Assembly: GCF_902459465.1 (NCBI RefSeq)
Contig: NC_047066.1
Span: forward strand, 5,802,377-5,866,376
Source: Asterias rubens
Taxonomy: Eukaryota > Echinodermata > Asteroidea > Forcipulatida > Asteriidae
DNA length: 64,000 nt
Direction of reading: 5' to 3'
Part shown: positions 46,765 through 58,099 of the stretch, piece after piece
Layout of the letters: every line of letters begins with the position of its first letter
Position numbering within the stretch: position 1 is the stretch's first letter
Notes under the pieces: model-generated
Told to the model about the DNA's origin: nothing
Databases searched by the model: none
Seen by the model: the letters and a program-made list of their open reading frames with translations, nothing else
Translations under genes and position numbers: made by a program

Positions 46765-49700
46765 TCATTTCCTTGAGTGTGTCCGGCAATGGATTTTATA
46801 ACTCGCAGCATGGCGGAACTCTTTATTGCAGATAGTGCACTGGTGAGGTTTCTTATTCATGTGAATCAAGTTATGGGTAGTCAGGTAGCTGCTGTAGGCA
46901 AACCTAGCCGGGCAACTCGGGCATTTATACGGCTTCTCACCCGTGTGAACACGCAGGTGACTCCGGAGATTCTGTGCACACGAGAAGCTCTTCTCGCAGT
47001 GGTGGCACCTGTACGGGGTTTCCCCGGTGTGGATGCGCCGGTGGCTGGTAAGGTTAGAGCTCTGAGCGAAGGCTGCGTCACATTCGGTACACTTGAAAGG
47101 CTTCTCACCCGTATGTGTCCTCACGTGTTGCTTTAGTGCATAGTTGAACTTGAACCCCTTCCCGCAGTCTTTACAGCGGTGAGGGCGCCCGATATCGGCG
47201 GGAGAGTCACTTTTAACATTTGGCCGCTTCCCGCGTTTTTTACTTTGCTTGACGTCCGCACGAGGGTGCATTTTATCACGGTGCATCTGCAGCCCGCCCT
47301 CTCTCTTGAAACCCATCTTGCACACTTTGCACTTGAATGGTCGTTCCCGTCTGTGGGCCCACTGTTCGTGCGTCTTGTACGGCCCTTTCTGGTTGAATTT
47401 TCTTTCGCAGATATTGCACTTGTAAGTGACCGGTCCCCTCTCGTGATTCCGCACGTGAAGTTTGAAAGCCTTCAAGTACTTGAAGTTCTTGGGACACTCC
47501 TCGCACTTGTACGGCGTGATGCCAGTGTGAATGCGCAGATGCTTGTTCAGGTTGCTCACCTCTGCAAAACACTTGGCACAGTAACTACACACGTACGGTT
47601 TCTCACCCGTGTGAATGCGCGTGTGCTTGCACAAGTTTGCGTTGCTGGTGAAAGACTTCTCGCACACTGTGCACAAAAATCTGCTGGTTTTGGTTCCTCC
47701 GTTTTCTTTGGCTGAAACTTTGCATGTTTTAGGCCTACCACGTCTCTTTACACAAACAGCAATTGCATTTCTCCCCGAAGATGGCGGGTTTGTGCTCCGA
47801 TTAGTTTCAATGGTCGGACAGGTTTTACTCCTCAAGGATGCCCGATTCTGACTCTCCACCTCAACGGGTTGTTTTTCTAAACGTGTCCGCCTATTGTTTT
47901 TGATACCCTGTTTTTTAATGGTGGGTGGTGTGGCTTTAGGTTGATCTTTTACAGGCACCTTGGGTTGGTCTTTCACCGGCACCTTGGGTTGGTATTTCAC
48001 CGGCACCACTTCGTCACAAACGGTACTTTGTGAATCTGATGCAAGAGTTGAATTCTCCCGCTTCTTTGACAAGATTGACTCCCTTCCCGCCCTTTCCGTA
48101 ATCTCGCACACCCGAACTTTTCCCGCGAGTCTATTTACCTCGTCCGTTGAATGCGAAGGCTTTACGTGACTGCTTTTGATTTCTGTGGAAGATTCTACAA
48201 TTTCTCCACAACTGGATTTCAAGCTTTGATGTCTTGTCTTTATTCTATATTTGAGATATCTTAGTTCATGATTCCTCCTGTGTGATGCGTATCTGGCGAA
48301 CGTCCTGAAACTCCACCCACAAAGCACACAACAAAACACCTTACAGGACGATACCATACGGCTGTTTGAGTTGTGATTCTTTTCGCCACCCGTATCCTGG
48401 GTATCATCCCGGTTAAGATGGTGCGCTTGCCTGAAGTCACCAAGGGATAGTTTCAGGATTGGGAAACAATCGTTGATGCGGATGACTTGATTCTCAGTGT
48501 GCTCCCGTATGTCACTGCGGTGAGCTGGTATTGGGGTTCTGTGGTACTTTCGATGACACACACTGCATCTTTTATCATACACGATACCTATTTAAAGAGT
48601 ATCACACAATAAAATTAATTCACACGGTTTAACTATGGCACTGGGTCGGCCATTTTGAAAAACCGTTAAGCGAGTTGATTTAAGCCATCTTACAATGTTC
48701 AGCTTGCTATTATTAGCTCCACTAAAAGAAGTATGACATGTGTGTACTTGTCCCTTTGGGTTGGCACTTTCTACCGCAATAATATCAGTGAATGGTCCTG
48801 GCTCCTGAGAAATTTGCATCTTTTATCATACACAATACCTATATAAAGAATATCAAACAATAACATTAATTCACACGGTTTAACTATGGCACGGGGTCGG
48901 CCATTTTGAAAAACCGTTAAGCGAGTTGATTTAAGCCATCTTACAATGTTCAGCTTGCTATTATTAGCTCCACTAAAAGAAGAATGACATGGGTGTACTT
49001 GTCCCTTTGGGTTGGCACTTTCTACCGCAATAATATCAGTGAATGGTCCTGGCTCCTGGGAAATTTGTGAAAATTGTAAACTGGTTTTGGAAAGAATGTT
49101 GTTTTAGTGTTGAATTTTAAATGCGTTGATTGGACTTACCTTTCAGGCCCCCTGTCGACTTTCTCCCACCGTTTATAACATCTTTGCAATGTTCACCGTC
49201 GTTCAATCCCAGAATCAACTCATGACCATGACCTACGACCTTTGTGGTGACGTAAAAGATCTTGTCCTTGTACTGGTAGGCGGCCATGTTCACTCCAGTC
49301 CAGGTGACATACGTAGAAGTTACGTGACGTAGCCAGTTAGTGTTTTCGTCATCACAGACTTTCAGGACTTTGCAGAACGTTTCCCCACATTGAATCTAAA
49401 ATGGACACCAATAAAATATTGATCTTGAGGAACTGTTGACTGATGTGAAATTCCACGGTAGAAGACTGTTAAAAAACATCTCTGGTCCTTCAACGATCAT
49501 TTTGTTTTCAATATTTTCAAAAGCTTGATTTTCATTCGTTTATACAACGGCCCTTTATTCAAAGTTCTTCACGCAAATCAACTACGCTTAGAATTAATTA
49601 AAAGGCAGTGGACACTATTGGTAATATTGTCATAGACTAGCCTTCACAGTTGGTGTATCTCAACATGAGCATAAAATAACAAACCTGTGAACATTTGAGC

Positions 49701-50577
49701 TCAATCGGTCATCGAACTTGCGAGATAATAATGAAAGAAGAAACACCCTTGTCACACGAAGTTGTGTGCGTTTTGATGGTTGATTTTGAGACCTCAAGTT
49801 CTAAATCTGAGGTCTCGAAATCAAATTCGTGGAAAATTACTTCTTTCTCGAAAACTATGTCACTTCAGAGGGAGCCGTTTCTCACAATGTTTTAGACCAT
49901 CAACCTCTCCCCATTACTCGTCACCAAGAAAAGTTTTGTGCTAATAATTATTTTGAGTAATTACCAATAGTGTCCACTGCCTTTAATGAACCACTGCAGT
50001 CATAATGTGAAATTTACAAGCGGGACAGCCATTTAATTGTTTACATGCAAACACGCCCCTATTTACCACACGAAACACACTTTCGTTATACTTTGCTAAT
50101 TTATGCTATATACAGTGACAGCTTAACCTCGTCGCACGTCTATCTCAAAGATGAAAAAGAGCATTCCCATTATTTTCACATTTCTTTTTGCAGCGAATGG
50201 AGTGTTTCGCAAGAGTTCAGCTACAAGTCAACTGATGCGAATCATTCGTTGCGAATTGTGACGTAAAAATTCGTATTGCATTAGTTTGCATTCGCAGGAA
50301 GTAATATGAACCAGACTTTACTGTTTGGCCCCAGGCGACTCCGGAAGTGGGTCTCATCCAAAGGATGTCAATTTCACAAAATATAGTTTTACCAATCCAA
50401 AGCTTTTACCTCCCAGGTGTGAGGCATACCATTCGATGGTTGATGATCTCCAGTAGCTGGTAGAATACGCCCCTCCAGAGGTCCAAACCACACCCCTTTG
50501 TCGATACATTCCATTGCCCAGACACCACGCTCCTTTGTCTTACCCCCTCGACAGACGAAAAGGCAATGAGGATGCAT
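46765..50577 (-). CDS. PR/SET-domain (PRDM-type) C2H2 zinc-finger protein
   Basis: Three minus-strand exons, 50577-50410, 49395-49140 and 48587-46765 (TGA), join in phase to 748 aa. Exons 1-2 give a PR/SET domain: [19 protein letters not shown] (residues ~18-36), NWLRHV and [19 protein letters not shown], then a [10 protein letters not shown] segment. These match the core of PRDM proteins. The large last exon has two isolated C2H2-like units near its start, a basic linker with a repeated VPVKDQPKV unit, and about ten C2H2 fingers, five then five, split by a Lys/Arg-rich spacer; several linkers read TGEKPY/F. The family acts as nuclear DNA-binding regulators, some with histone methyltransferase activity. 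Which PRDM this is cannot be told. The ATG at 50577 sits in a CCACCATG context, but the PR domain usually begins a few residues earlier, so an upstream exon is possible (see 52999-53073). AATAAA on the gene strand at 46407-46402 is a candidate poly(A) signal. Confidence 0.88.
48564..49065. repeat. 252-bp tandem duplication spanning the zinc-finger exon acceptor
   Basis: Copy 1 is 48564-48815 and copy 2 is 48816 to about 49065, nearly identical (only scattered differences such as CGATACC/CAATACC and ACTGGGTC/ACGGGGTC). The unit contains the 3' splice acceptor and the first ~24 bases of the last exon, so an extra acceptor lies upstream of the real one. Confidence 0.92.
49599..49985. repeat. Inverted-repeat element, family A
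   Basis: TTAAAAGGCAGTGGACACTA to TAGTGTCCACTGCCTTTAA, with a central GAGACCTCAAGTTCTAAATC hairpin. It lies in the first modelled intron of the PR/SET zinc-finger gene. Confidence 0.9.
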
Positions 50578-51060
50578 GGTGGGGGATCTTTAACCTGCGA
50601 TCGTGGGTGAAAACAAAAAACATGTTAAGTTATTCGGTTTTGCGGTAACACCAATTACTACTTTTTCTAATGCGTAGATTTCGTTCTTCGGAAACATCTC
50701 TAATATTTTGTTCTTCGAAAACATCTCTATATAGGCCTACTGCCTCAGAGCTCGGAGCATGGAACAACAAACTAGGCGCTCCATGCGCGGAGTAAGTTTC
50801 TCTCTAATAAAACAAACGGCTACATTATCCAAAATGTATGATTATGTGGTTTCTAAACAATAACTTATAATACTATTTGTGTTTACAAGGGGGGTATATT
50901 GTTTTATACACACCATAACAAAACACATGCACACACAAAACCATCGTACACAGGCTGTGCACAAGGAAGAAATCAATTGATTTTGTGAACTTTTTAGTTT
51001 TCGTTAATAATGGCAACACTCTTTTGCGATCTACACCGTTAAACTGCAAGACCATCTGCA

Positions 51061-51128
51061 AAGTTTGATTGGTGTTGTTGTTGTTTTCGTTGTTGTTGTT
51101 GTTGTTGTTGTTTTCGTTGTTGTTGTTT
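51061..51128 (+). repeat. (GTT)n-type microsatellite
   Basis: Runs of TTG/GTT interrupted by TTTTCGTTG. It encodes the poly-Asn ORF on the minus strand, which is spurious. Confidence 0.85.
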
Positions 51129-51194
51129 CGCACAGGATAGTGGTGCTAAACCGAAGAGAGCCCTCGGTAAAAGAAATCGCTTTATTTCGCTCCT

Positions 51195-51580
51195 TTTAAA
51201 GGCAGTGTACACTATTGGTAATTATCAAAGACCAGCCTTCACAGTTGGTGTATCTCAACATATGCATAAAATAGCTAACCTGTGAAAATTTGAGCTCAAT
51301 CGAGTCATCAAAGTTGCGAGATAATAATGAATTTAAAAAACACCCTTGTCACACGAAGTTGTGTGCGTTTAGATGGTCGTTTTCGAGACCTCAAGTTCTA
51401 AATCTGAGGTCTCGAAATCTAATTCGTGGAAAATTACTTCTTTCTCAAAAACTACATTACTTCAGAGGCAGCCATTTCTCACAATGTTTTATATCAACCT
51501 CTCCCCATTACTCGTTACCAAGAAAGGTTTTATGTTAATAATTATTTTGAGTTATTACCAATAGTGTCCACTGCCTTTAA
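51195..51580. repeat. Inverted-repeat element, family A
   Basis: TTTAAAGGCAGTGTACACTA to TAGTGTCCACTGCCTTTAA. It has the same orientation as the copy at 49599 and the opposite orientation to the copy at 51728. Confidence 0.9.
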
Positions 51581-51727
51581 TTTATGACAACGTTTGTTTA
51601 TGTGTCAGTTTGCACGTAAATATATCCGGTATGAATCCAACCATGGGTGGAGGAATGAAATGGAGGAAGGAAAATATTATGTCCTTCCTGATCAAACTGG
51701 AGATTGATCAAGCCGTCTATACCGCCA

Positions 51728-52114
51728 TTTAAAGGCAGTGGACACTATTGGTAATTACTCAAATAATTATTAGCTTAAAACCTTTCTTGATTACCAGTAA
51801 TAGGGAGAGGTTCATAGTATAAAACATTGTGAGAAACAGCTCCCTCTGAAGTGACGTAGTTTTTGAGAAAGAAGTAATTTTCCAAGAATTTGATTTCGAG
51901 ACCTCAAGTTTAGAATTTGAGGTCTCGAAATCAAGCATCTGAAAGCACACAACTTCGTGTGACCAAGGTGTTTTTCCTTTAATTAATATCTCGCAACTTC
52001 GACAACCGATTGAGCTCAAATTTTCACAGGTTTGTTACTTTATGCATATGTTGAGATACACCAACTGTGAAGGTTAGTCTTTGACAACTACCAATAGTGT
52101 CCACTGCCTTTAAA
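51728..52114. repeat. Inverted-repeat element, family A
   Basis: TTTAAAGGCAGTGGACACTA to TAGTGTCCACTGCCTTTAA. It lies 150 bp from the previous copy, facing the other way, so the two can pair over almost their whole length. Confidence 0.9.
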
Positions 52115-52415
52115 GGTACTGTCCTTTGCCAGTCTTCTCACTTGGTGCATCCCAACATAATGCAGAAAATAACAAATTTGTGAAAACAAAATTCTTGGTC
52201 ATCGAAGACGCGAGAGAATTGAAAGAAAGAAACACCCTTGTTGTACGAACTGTGTGTGCTTTCAGATGCCCAATAAAGGGCTTCAGGCCTGAAGTAATAT
52301 AATGTTTTGATTTAGAAATTTTCTCTTTCTCAAAAACTACATTATTTAAAAATGTCGTTTTCACAATGTTTTATACTATCATCTCCTCCATTGCTCGCTA
52401 CCAAGTAAGTTTTGT
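52110..52415. repeat. Diverged family A fragment
   Basis: Starts TTAAAGGTACTGTCC immediately where the preceding copy ends. It keeps CAACATAATGCAGAAAATAA and TTTTATACTATCATCTCCTC, and ends at GCTACCAAGTAAGTTTTGTG. Confidence 0.65.
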
Positions 52416-52998
52416 GGTTTTATTTTAGCTATTATTTTGATGCCCATAGACAACATGACTTTCCTAAACATGACAAACCAAGTTATAAGAATCCCATTAC
52501 TTTCCGACGCCATGTGCTACAACAAACGGTCCAAAATGCACACATGTCTGATGTTCCAACTGTTGCAAGATGTTCAAGACATGTCGATACAATACAGCCA
52601 GGTCTGAGCCAAGTGAACACGGCTACCAGACATATAGCAATGGTACTGGTGCCTTCAACGAAGTTGCCAACCCCATATTATTTCTCGACTGCCTGTGCTA
52701 AACAATCGGTCCAAAAAATTAAAGCATTGCACAGTTTCAACCGTCTTGCAAAAATATTGTCCAAGACATGATGGTACCCAAGTCAAGCCTGGGACCCTTG
52801 CTCTATATGCCGAGGCCAAGGAGGCTAATAAGATACACGTAGGCCTACACTACACGATTTCTTACAGCTCAACGTGCATGGAGGTGGTGTCCCACAACAA
52901 ACCAAAGTGGTAAAGTAACTGTAAACTTTCAACAAAGCCAAGATTTGTTTTGTAAACAAAATTCAATGGACCATTTTATTGGGACAATCTGGACTCAC

Positions 52999-53073
52999 CT
53001 TACTTTCAGCTGAGACCCATCCTGGCATAGAATGCTCGTCAGTTTCTCCTCAGTCGGCCTTATGCTCCATTTT
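52999..53073 (-). CDS. Candidate upstream exon of the PR/SET zinc-finger gene
   Basis: On the minus strand a CAAG acceptor-like site is followed by 75 bases open in one frame (product ~RPTEEKLTSILCQDGSQLKV), ending at a consensus AG|GTGAGT donor in phase 2. An AAAG acceptor just before the PR exon (exon starting at about 50587) is also phase 2, so the two would join to the PR domain in frame. The evidence is only phase and splice consensus. The exon could equally be chance or 5' UTR. Confidence 0.25.
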
Positions 53074-53280
53074 CTTGCGTTAAAAACTCAGATTTCTTGT
53101 GGCATGAGAGTGGGAGACAACTTATTGCAACAGCCCACCAAAGGTCGACAGCTCGAGCTATACGCACAGCAATCATGTTCTACTGCAGCGATACCGGAGA
53201 GGTCACGGCTTGCTATGCCGAGTGAAAACGCGGATGTTCATCGTTAAAACACCTCCCCTCGAGGGAACGAACCGATGACA

Positions 53281-54010
53281 CTGTTTTAAAGGGATTTTCA
53301 CTTTCACTTGGAGTTTTTTATGACTTCACTTTCTTGTATTATGATGAGGTGGTATAGGAAAGTTCAGGGTGATATAAAATCGCTCTGCTTCATACCTCTA
53401 TTGTTGATGAGACACTGTTTTAGAGGGATTTTACTTTCACTTGTTTTTATAGAACAATAATTTAATTTTCTTGATGATGAGCTGGTAGAAAGTTCAGGAT
53501 GATATAAAATCGCAATGCTTCCTACTATACCTCTATGGTTGATTACACCGTTTTAAAGGGATTTCCACTTTCAAGTTTCACTTGGTGTTTTTAGAAATAT
53601 GGTTTCACATTCTTATAATTATGTTTTGTAACTTTTGTCAATCTCATCTTTTAAACTGGTTGTTTAACATTCTAACTTTTTGCCAGCTTTCTGTATCTAG
53701 ATTCCGTAAATTATTTTACTGTGTACTACTTTGATTTGTATAAATTTTGTCTGGTCCAGACTTTTATTGTTGTTCATTTCCAGCACCTTGAGGCGGATTC
53801 TTTCTGCTATTGTTTTTTTTGCGCTGGTACAAAAATCGCTCTTCCTCCATGATATCTTCTTGATGTTTTTATGATCACTTTCTTCTATGATGAGTGAAAA
53901 GTTCAGGAAAGTTCAAGTTCAAAATCGCTCTGTTGGTGGTGGTTGGTGACACTGTGTTAAAGGGATTTATTTTCTAACTTCACTTGATGGTTCTAAAATA
54001 AAATTTCACT
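53281..54010. repeat. Degenerate tandem repeat, ~130-bp unit
   Basis: TTTAAAGGGATTTTCACTTT-type blocks recur at about 53287, 53418, 53554 and 53955. Blocks of GAAAGTTCAGGGTGATATAA / AATCGC follow at about 53358, 53488 and 53895. Spacing is 130-136 bp for the first three units and then lengthens with decay. Confidence 0.75.
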
Positions 54011-57000
54011 TTCTAAGTAAGTACTTCGGGTGTTAGGAACATTCAGGATATCATTGTACAACATCGCTTTATAGTCGTTATGTCTTTTATTGGTTTGTGG
54101 TCAAAACAAGTAGAAAAGTAATGATGGGATAGCCCTCAAAACATTTTGGTATATAGAACTACCTTTAGTTTTTTTTCAGACAAATCTTCAAAATCTTATA
54201 ATTGTACGTGGTGAAAGAACTTTCCATTAATGCAGGCTATAAGTTTCCAAGCATCTTTCTGCAACAAGCACCTTACTTTTTAATACTGAATGTGTGAATG
54301 AACTTGTTGGGCTTGTGTGTTTTTCAAAAGTATACATATAGACCGTGTGGACTTTGTTTACAATAAATGTGACCTTATACATTCTTTGAGTATTCTAGCA
54401 TGCAAGATACTACACTGGTCATGGTCCTTGGGAAAGTTGACATTTTGTGGCATAATTTCCACATAAAACCAAAAGTTATGAAAGTAAAAGAATGGACAAG
54501 TTTTGAGATGTGCCCCTTTCAATATATCAAAAGTTGATAAGAAATAGACAGTGCAATCCTCATAGTATGTAAGATTTGATGTTTTCTTCCATTAGCTGTG
54601 TACAAATCATGCCTGCAGGAAGTCCAGGCTCTGTGGCTTTTTTGTAAACATGTATTGTCACAGGTCACATCGTCTATACTGCAGTAACAAAACATCAAAA
54701 CTTATTTGTACCAACTGAAATCTTAAATTAAGGTACCGGTGTCCACCTGGACACATTTGCATATGCAGTTGTGTCCGCCCCGTGCAAAACCGTCCTTGCA
54801 GTAAATTAAACGCTCCTGGTCGACGGAACACGTTCGCCATTTTTTACAAGCTAAGTGCATGTCGTGAATGACATGAGAAATATTCGGCCGTTGGGTATTC
54901 TCTGCGATCATAAAATACGTGAATATTCATGCTGCATATTATGTAGGTTCACTGCATGCACGCTCGCTTACTCGCGCACATACATGTACAGTCATGATGT
55001 ACAGTCATGTACATGTCCGCCGTCGGTTTTTGCATAACCCCGGACACGATTGCATATGTTAAAGTGTCCGGAGCGGACAATATTGCATGGCGGACACAAT
55101 TGTATCTGACACCGGCGAAGCAAAATCAGTACAAGAAATAAATATTGAAAAGAAAAAAAAAAAAAACTGAACGAAAACAAACAAAAAATACAAACATCAA
55201 AATACATTGTGGCAAAAGAGAAAACACTGAACAGCCACATATGCCGACTAAATGGGGACTCCTGTCACACAACTTCATCTTCCATTCTTCCTGGACTGTG
55301 TGGTTGACGTCATTGGCAGGATACCCAATTCGGCAGCTTCCTGTGGTACTGGTGTTATTATGGGTGTTGTTGGGAACTGCTTTAAGAGCCACCCCCTATA
55401 TCCACACCAGCGGCGAAAATTATGGACAACTTTAGTTTTTTTATATGGGCAGTTTTGGGCAATATTAAGACTGAGGTTTCCGTTTCACAAGTTGTCGAAA
55501 ACAAGCTCATTTTGAGAGCTCTTGTTGCTGCCGTTTACGTTTCCAACGTTTATATACGCCTAAGGTAAATCTGACGTGGAGTAAGATACGTGTAAAAAAA
55601 AAACATAAAATAAAATGTTTTATAAAACATTTAAATTACTACACTAAAGCTTATAAGTCGACGGACCGGTTTAAACATCTGTAGTTAAATAATAAGAAAC
55701 ATTTGGGAATTAAAAGATTGTAACAAAAAATGTAGCATGTCCTCGTAATTTGTTTTGCCTCAACTTAACTTCCCTGTTTTAATGGGGACAAGGGCACGAC
55801 CTATAACTGAGCACTGCCATCAATGTGGGGATGCATCGTCCCGTCGGTGCCCTGGCCCAAGGTGTCCCCCCCCCCCCTGCCCATGCCCTTCCACTCTTCA
55901 AGGGGGAAGGTGCAAATCTGTCCAACGATTGAGCATTCGTGTGAGAAGCCTTTTAGGCGTGGGGTCCGGGCCCGCTTAAGGGCCCGTAATTTTTTTGCAT
56001 TTTTGATGCTCTTTGGTGCAATCTAGGGCCAATTTTGTGGGGGGGGGGGACACCCCTTCCAAAAGTTGTGTCATCCTTTGCCCCAAGGATGCCCATCGGG
56101 ACACATGGTTTGGTCTTACACAGTGCAACTTCACTTGGGCTTCACGATAAAAGTGGTCAAAAAAATGGGGGGGGGGGCATTTGATATTGTGTCCCCCACC
56201 CTCCAAAAGATGGGGGAGGGGGGACACATCCCCCCTGTGCCCCCCCCCCCGATTGACGCCCATGTGTCAAAGTATGGAGGTTACCTCGGCCATGGTCAAA
56301 ATATCTTTTTTAAACTCGCGCATAATATTGGCGGCTCGCATGCCCTTCCCCCAAAATAAGAGTACCTGCGAGCCACGCACGAGCTCTCCATTTTGGTGTA
56401 AAGAAATACTTCTCTCAATTTCATAGTCACATTTTTTAATTTATTAAAAATGAGCACCCGTACTCTTGGAAATACATGCTTCTTCCTTCTTTTTGAAAAA
56501 GTAGAGAATGTAAGTTTGCAATGATGCATCATCAAAAAATTACCGTCCCAAAAATATTCCATACTTGCAATATCGCTCATGCCGCATCAAAAATTTCAAC
56601 GCCCCCGCAATACGCTTTCGTCATTGGATCGGCACGAATTTTTTATGGGAGCGGCATGCTTTCGTTTAGGCCTGCACAAGTCTAGTTATTTAAAGAAATG
56701 TGGTGAGCTGCGGAGTTTCTAGAAGCTAGAAGGTATATATAGTTTTTTAAATAAAGAAATGCTACATTTTGCGGAACCTTGTTCAAAACAACCTTTGACC
56801 GTATAAACCGGCAGCGCCCTCTTTTTCGTCCAATCAGTGTAATACTACCGTGATTGACCGCACGTTCTCTCTCTGCTGGCTCTCGGCCATTTTGCTGAGT
56901 GCTTCACATGACTTCAATACTACACACTGCAATTTGCCTGGGCCACCATCTGACTACTGACGGCCTCCACCCTACACCTGAACCTACACTACGTCCTCTG

Positions 57001-57262
57001 CTCTTCTCGTTTGAGCCATTTGCACGGAAATTAAATTTTCTTGAAAAGGGTGAGTTTGTTGTTGTGTTACTTTATTCCGGGAGTTTTCAGGGCTATTTTT
57101 GTGGTGGTTTTGGTCGTTTATTTGAAGTGGTACATGGTGTTTTTCCTCAACGGCAGTTCTTGTTATTTTCGTCCCCCATTTAAATTGTACACAATGCATT
57201 GATGCACTGTGCAGTGCGGTATCTATCTGGCTGTACTGCAACCTCTTTCGATATTGGTCTGA
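54011..57262. other. Intergenic region; repeats and poly-G/C tracts, no supported gene
   Basis: A possible inverted-repeat element spans about 54733-55112: ACCGGTGTCCACCTGGACAC and GTGTCCGCC at the left, GGCGGACACAATTGTATCTG + ACACCGG at the right, with TGCATATG inside each arm. From 55860 to 56250 there are several homopolymer G and C runs of 9-13 bases in inverted arrangement (GGGGGGGGGACACCCC, later GTGCCCCCCCCCC). Short ORFs here are not convincing. Confidence 0.5.
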
Positions 57263-57308
57263 GCATGCGCACTTTGCCATAACAACACATCGCAATGTTT
57301 CACCTAAA
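57263..57308 (+). promoter_or_regulatory. Probable proximal promoter with NRF-1-like site
   Basis: GAGCATGCGCAC at about 57262-57273 matches the palindromic NRF-1 core (GCATGCGC), and AAAATGGCAGC overlapping the start codon resembles a YY1-type element. Both are common at TATA-less housekeeping promoters. The ATG follows ~35 bp later. Confidence 0.45.
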
Positions 57309-57470
57309 ATGGCAGCGAGTGGATTAGAACGGGACGATGGCGGGCTGAAAATCGAACCGAATTTCGAGCTTTTGGCGCTACTTTTAGCCCTTGCGCTTCA
57401 GGGGGAAGACGCAGAAAGATTTCTAGAAGTGTATGATAACATTGTACCAAAGTCACTGTCCGTTTGTGAG
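57309..57470 (+). CDS. Putative first coding exon of an unrecognised gene
   Basis: The ATG in AAAATGGCA context opens 54 codons that end at a consensus GAG|GTAAGA donor in phase 0. The peptide starts MAASGLERDDGG and has a leucine/alanine-rich helical stretch (ELLALLLALALQ, residues ~20-31) followed by EDAERFLEVYDNIVPKSL. The balanced composition and an NRF-1-like promoter just upstream make it look coding. I do not recognise the family. I found no downstream exon with confidence before 64 kb, so either the first intron is long or this is not a gene. Confidence 0.55.
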
Positions 57471-58099
57471 GTAAGAAAAAAAGGAGAGTTTGGACCAACC
57501 AGCACACACAGCAGACCCAGCCACTACCGAAAACTCCAGAACAAACTGGGTTGTTTCAATTTTGACTTGTCATTCTGAGATAGGCCTAATGTAGGTCTGA
57601 AATAAAAATGCATTCCACATTTTACCAACAAATGCCACTTGCTACTGGTTGTAAATGCTTATGTTTCTTTGTTTCCAACTACAATTACATTGTTTGTTTA
57701 AATTAAATCACAAAATTTATTGTGTCACAATAAATTTGAAATTACCAAATGTCAACTGTCATGACATTGTGATTGTCACAAAACTGTACAGTTTTGCTTC
57801 CATGTTTAATCATGTTTAACCACTTACTAAGACGCTAATTTTGTAAAACAATAAAATGCCCTATGGAAGAGCACAATCCCATACATGATTTTTGGTTCTC
57901 TTTCATGATGAAACTATCGATTGGAATGGTCCTGTTTGGACTGGTGCATTTCATGTGAACAATATTTTATGATATTTAGTCATTATTTTATAATTTTTCT
58001 TTGTAAAATCAATGCAAGGGTTTCTCAACAAAATTATCAAACAATACACCACAAGGGAAAGGAACTGACTTGGTAAATTTTAAATGATTTCTGTTGAAC

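Noticed and set aside
46881..47851. Antisense and alternate-frame ORFs of 61-178 aa over the zinc-finger exon
   Set aside because: They are shadows of the regular C2H2 finger codon pattern.
49695..52019. 60-90 aa ORFs containing VCFQMLDFETSNSK-type sequence
   Set aside because: Each lies in a family A element; the shared protein sequence reflects repeat identity, not a gene family.
54723..54911. Cysteine-rich 62-aa minus-strand ORF resembling a secreted domain
   Set aside because: It falls inside a probable inverted-repeat element, has no signal peptide or paired exon, and its Cys spacing fits no family I know.
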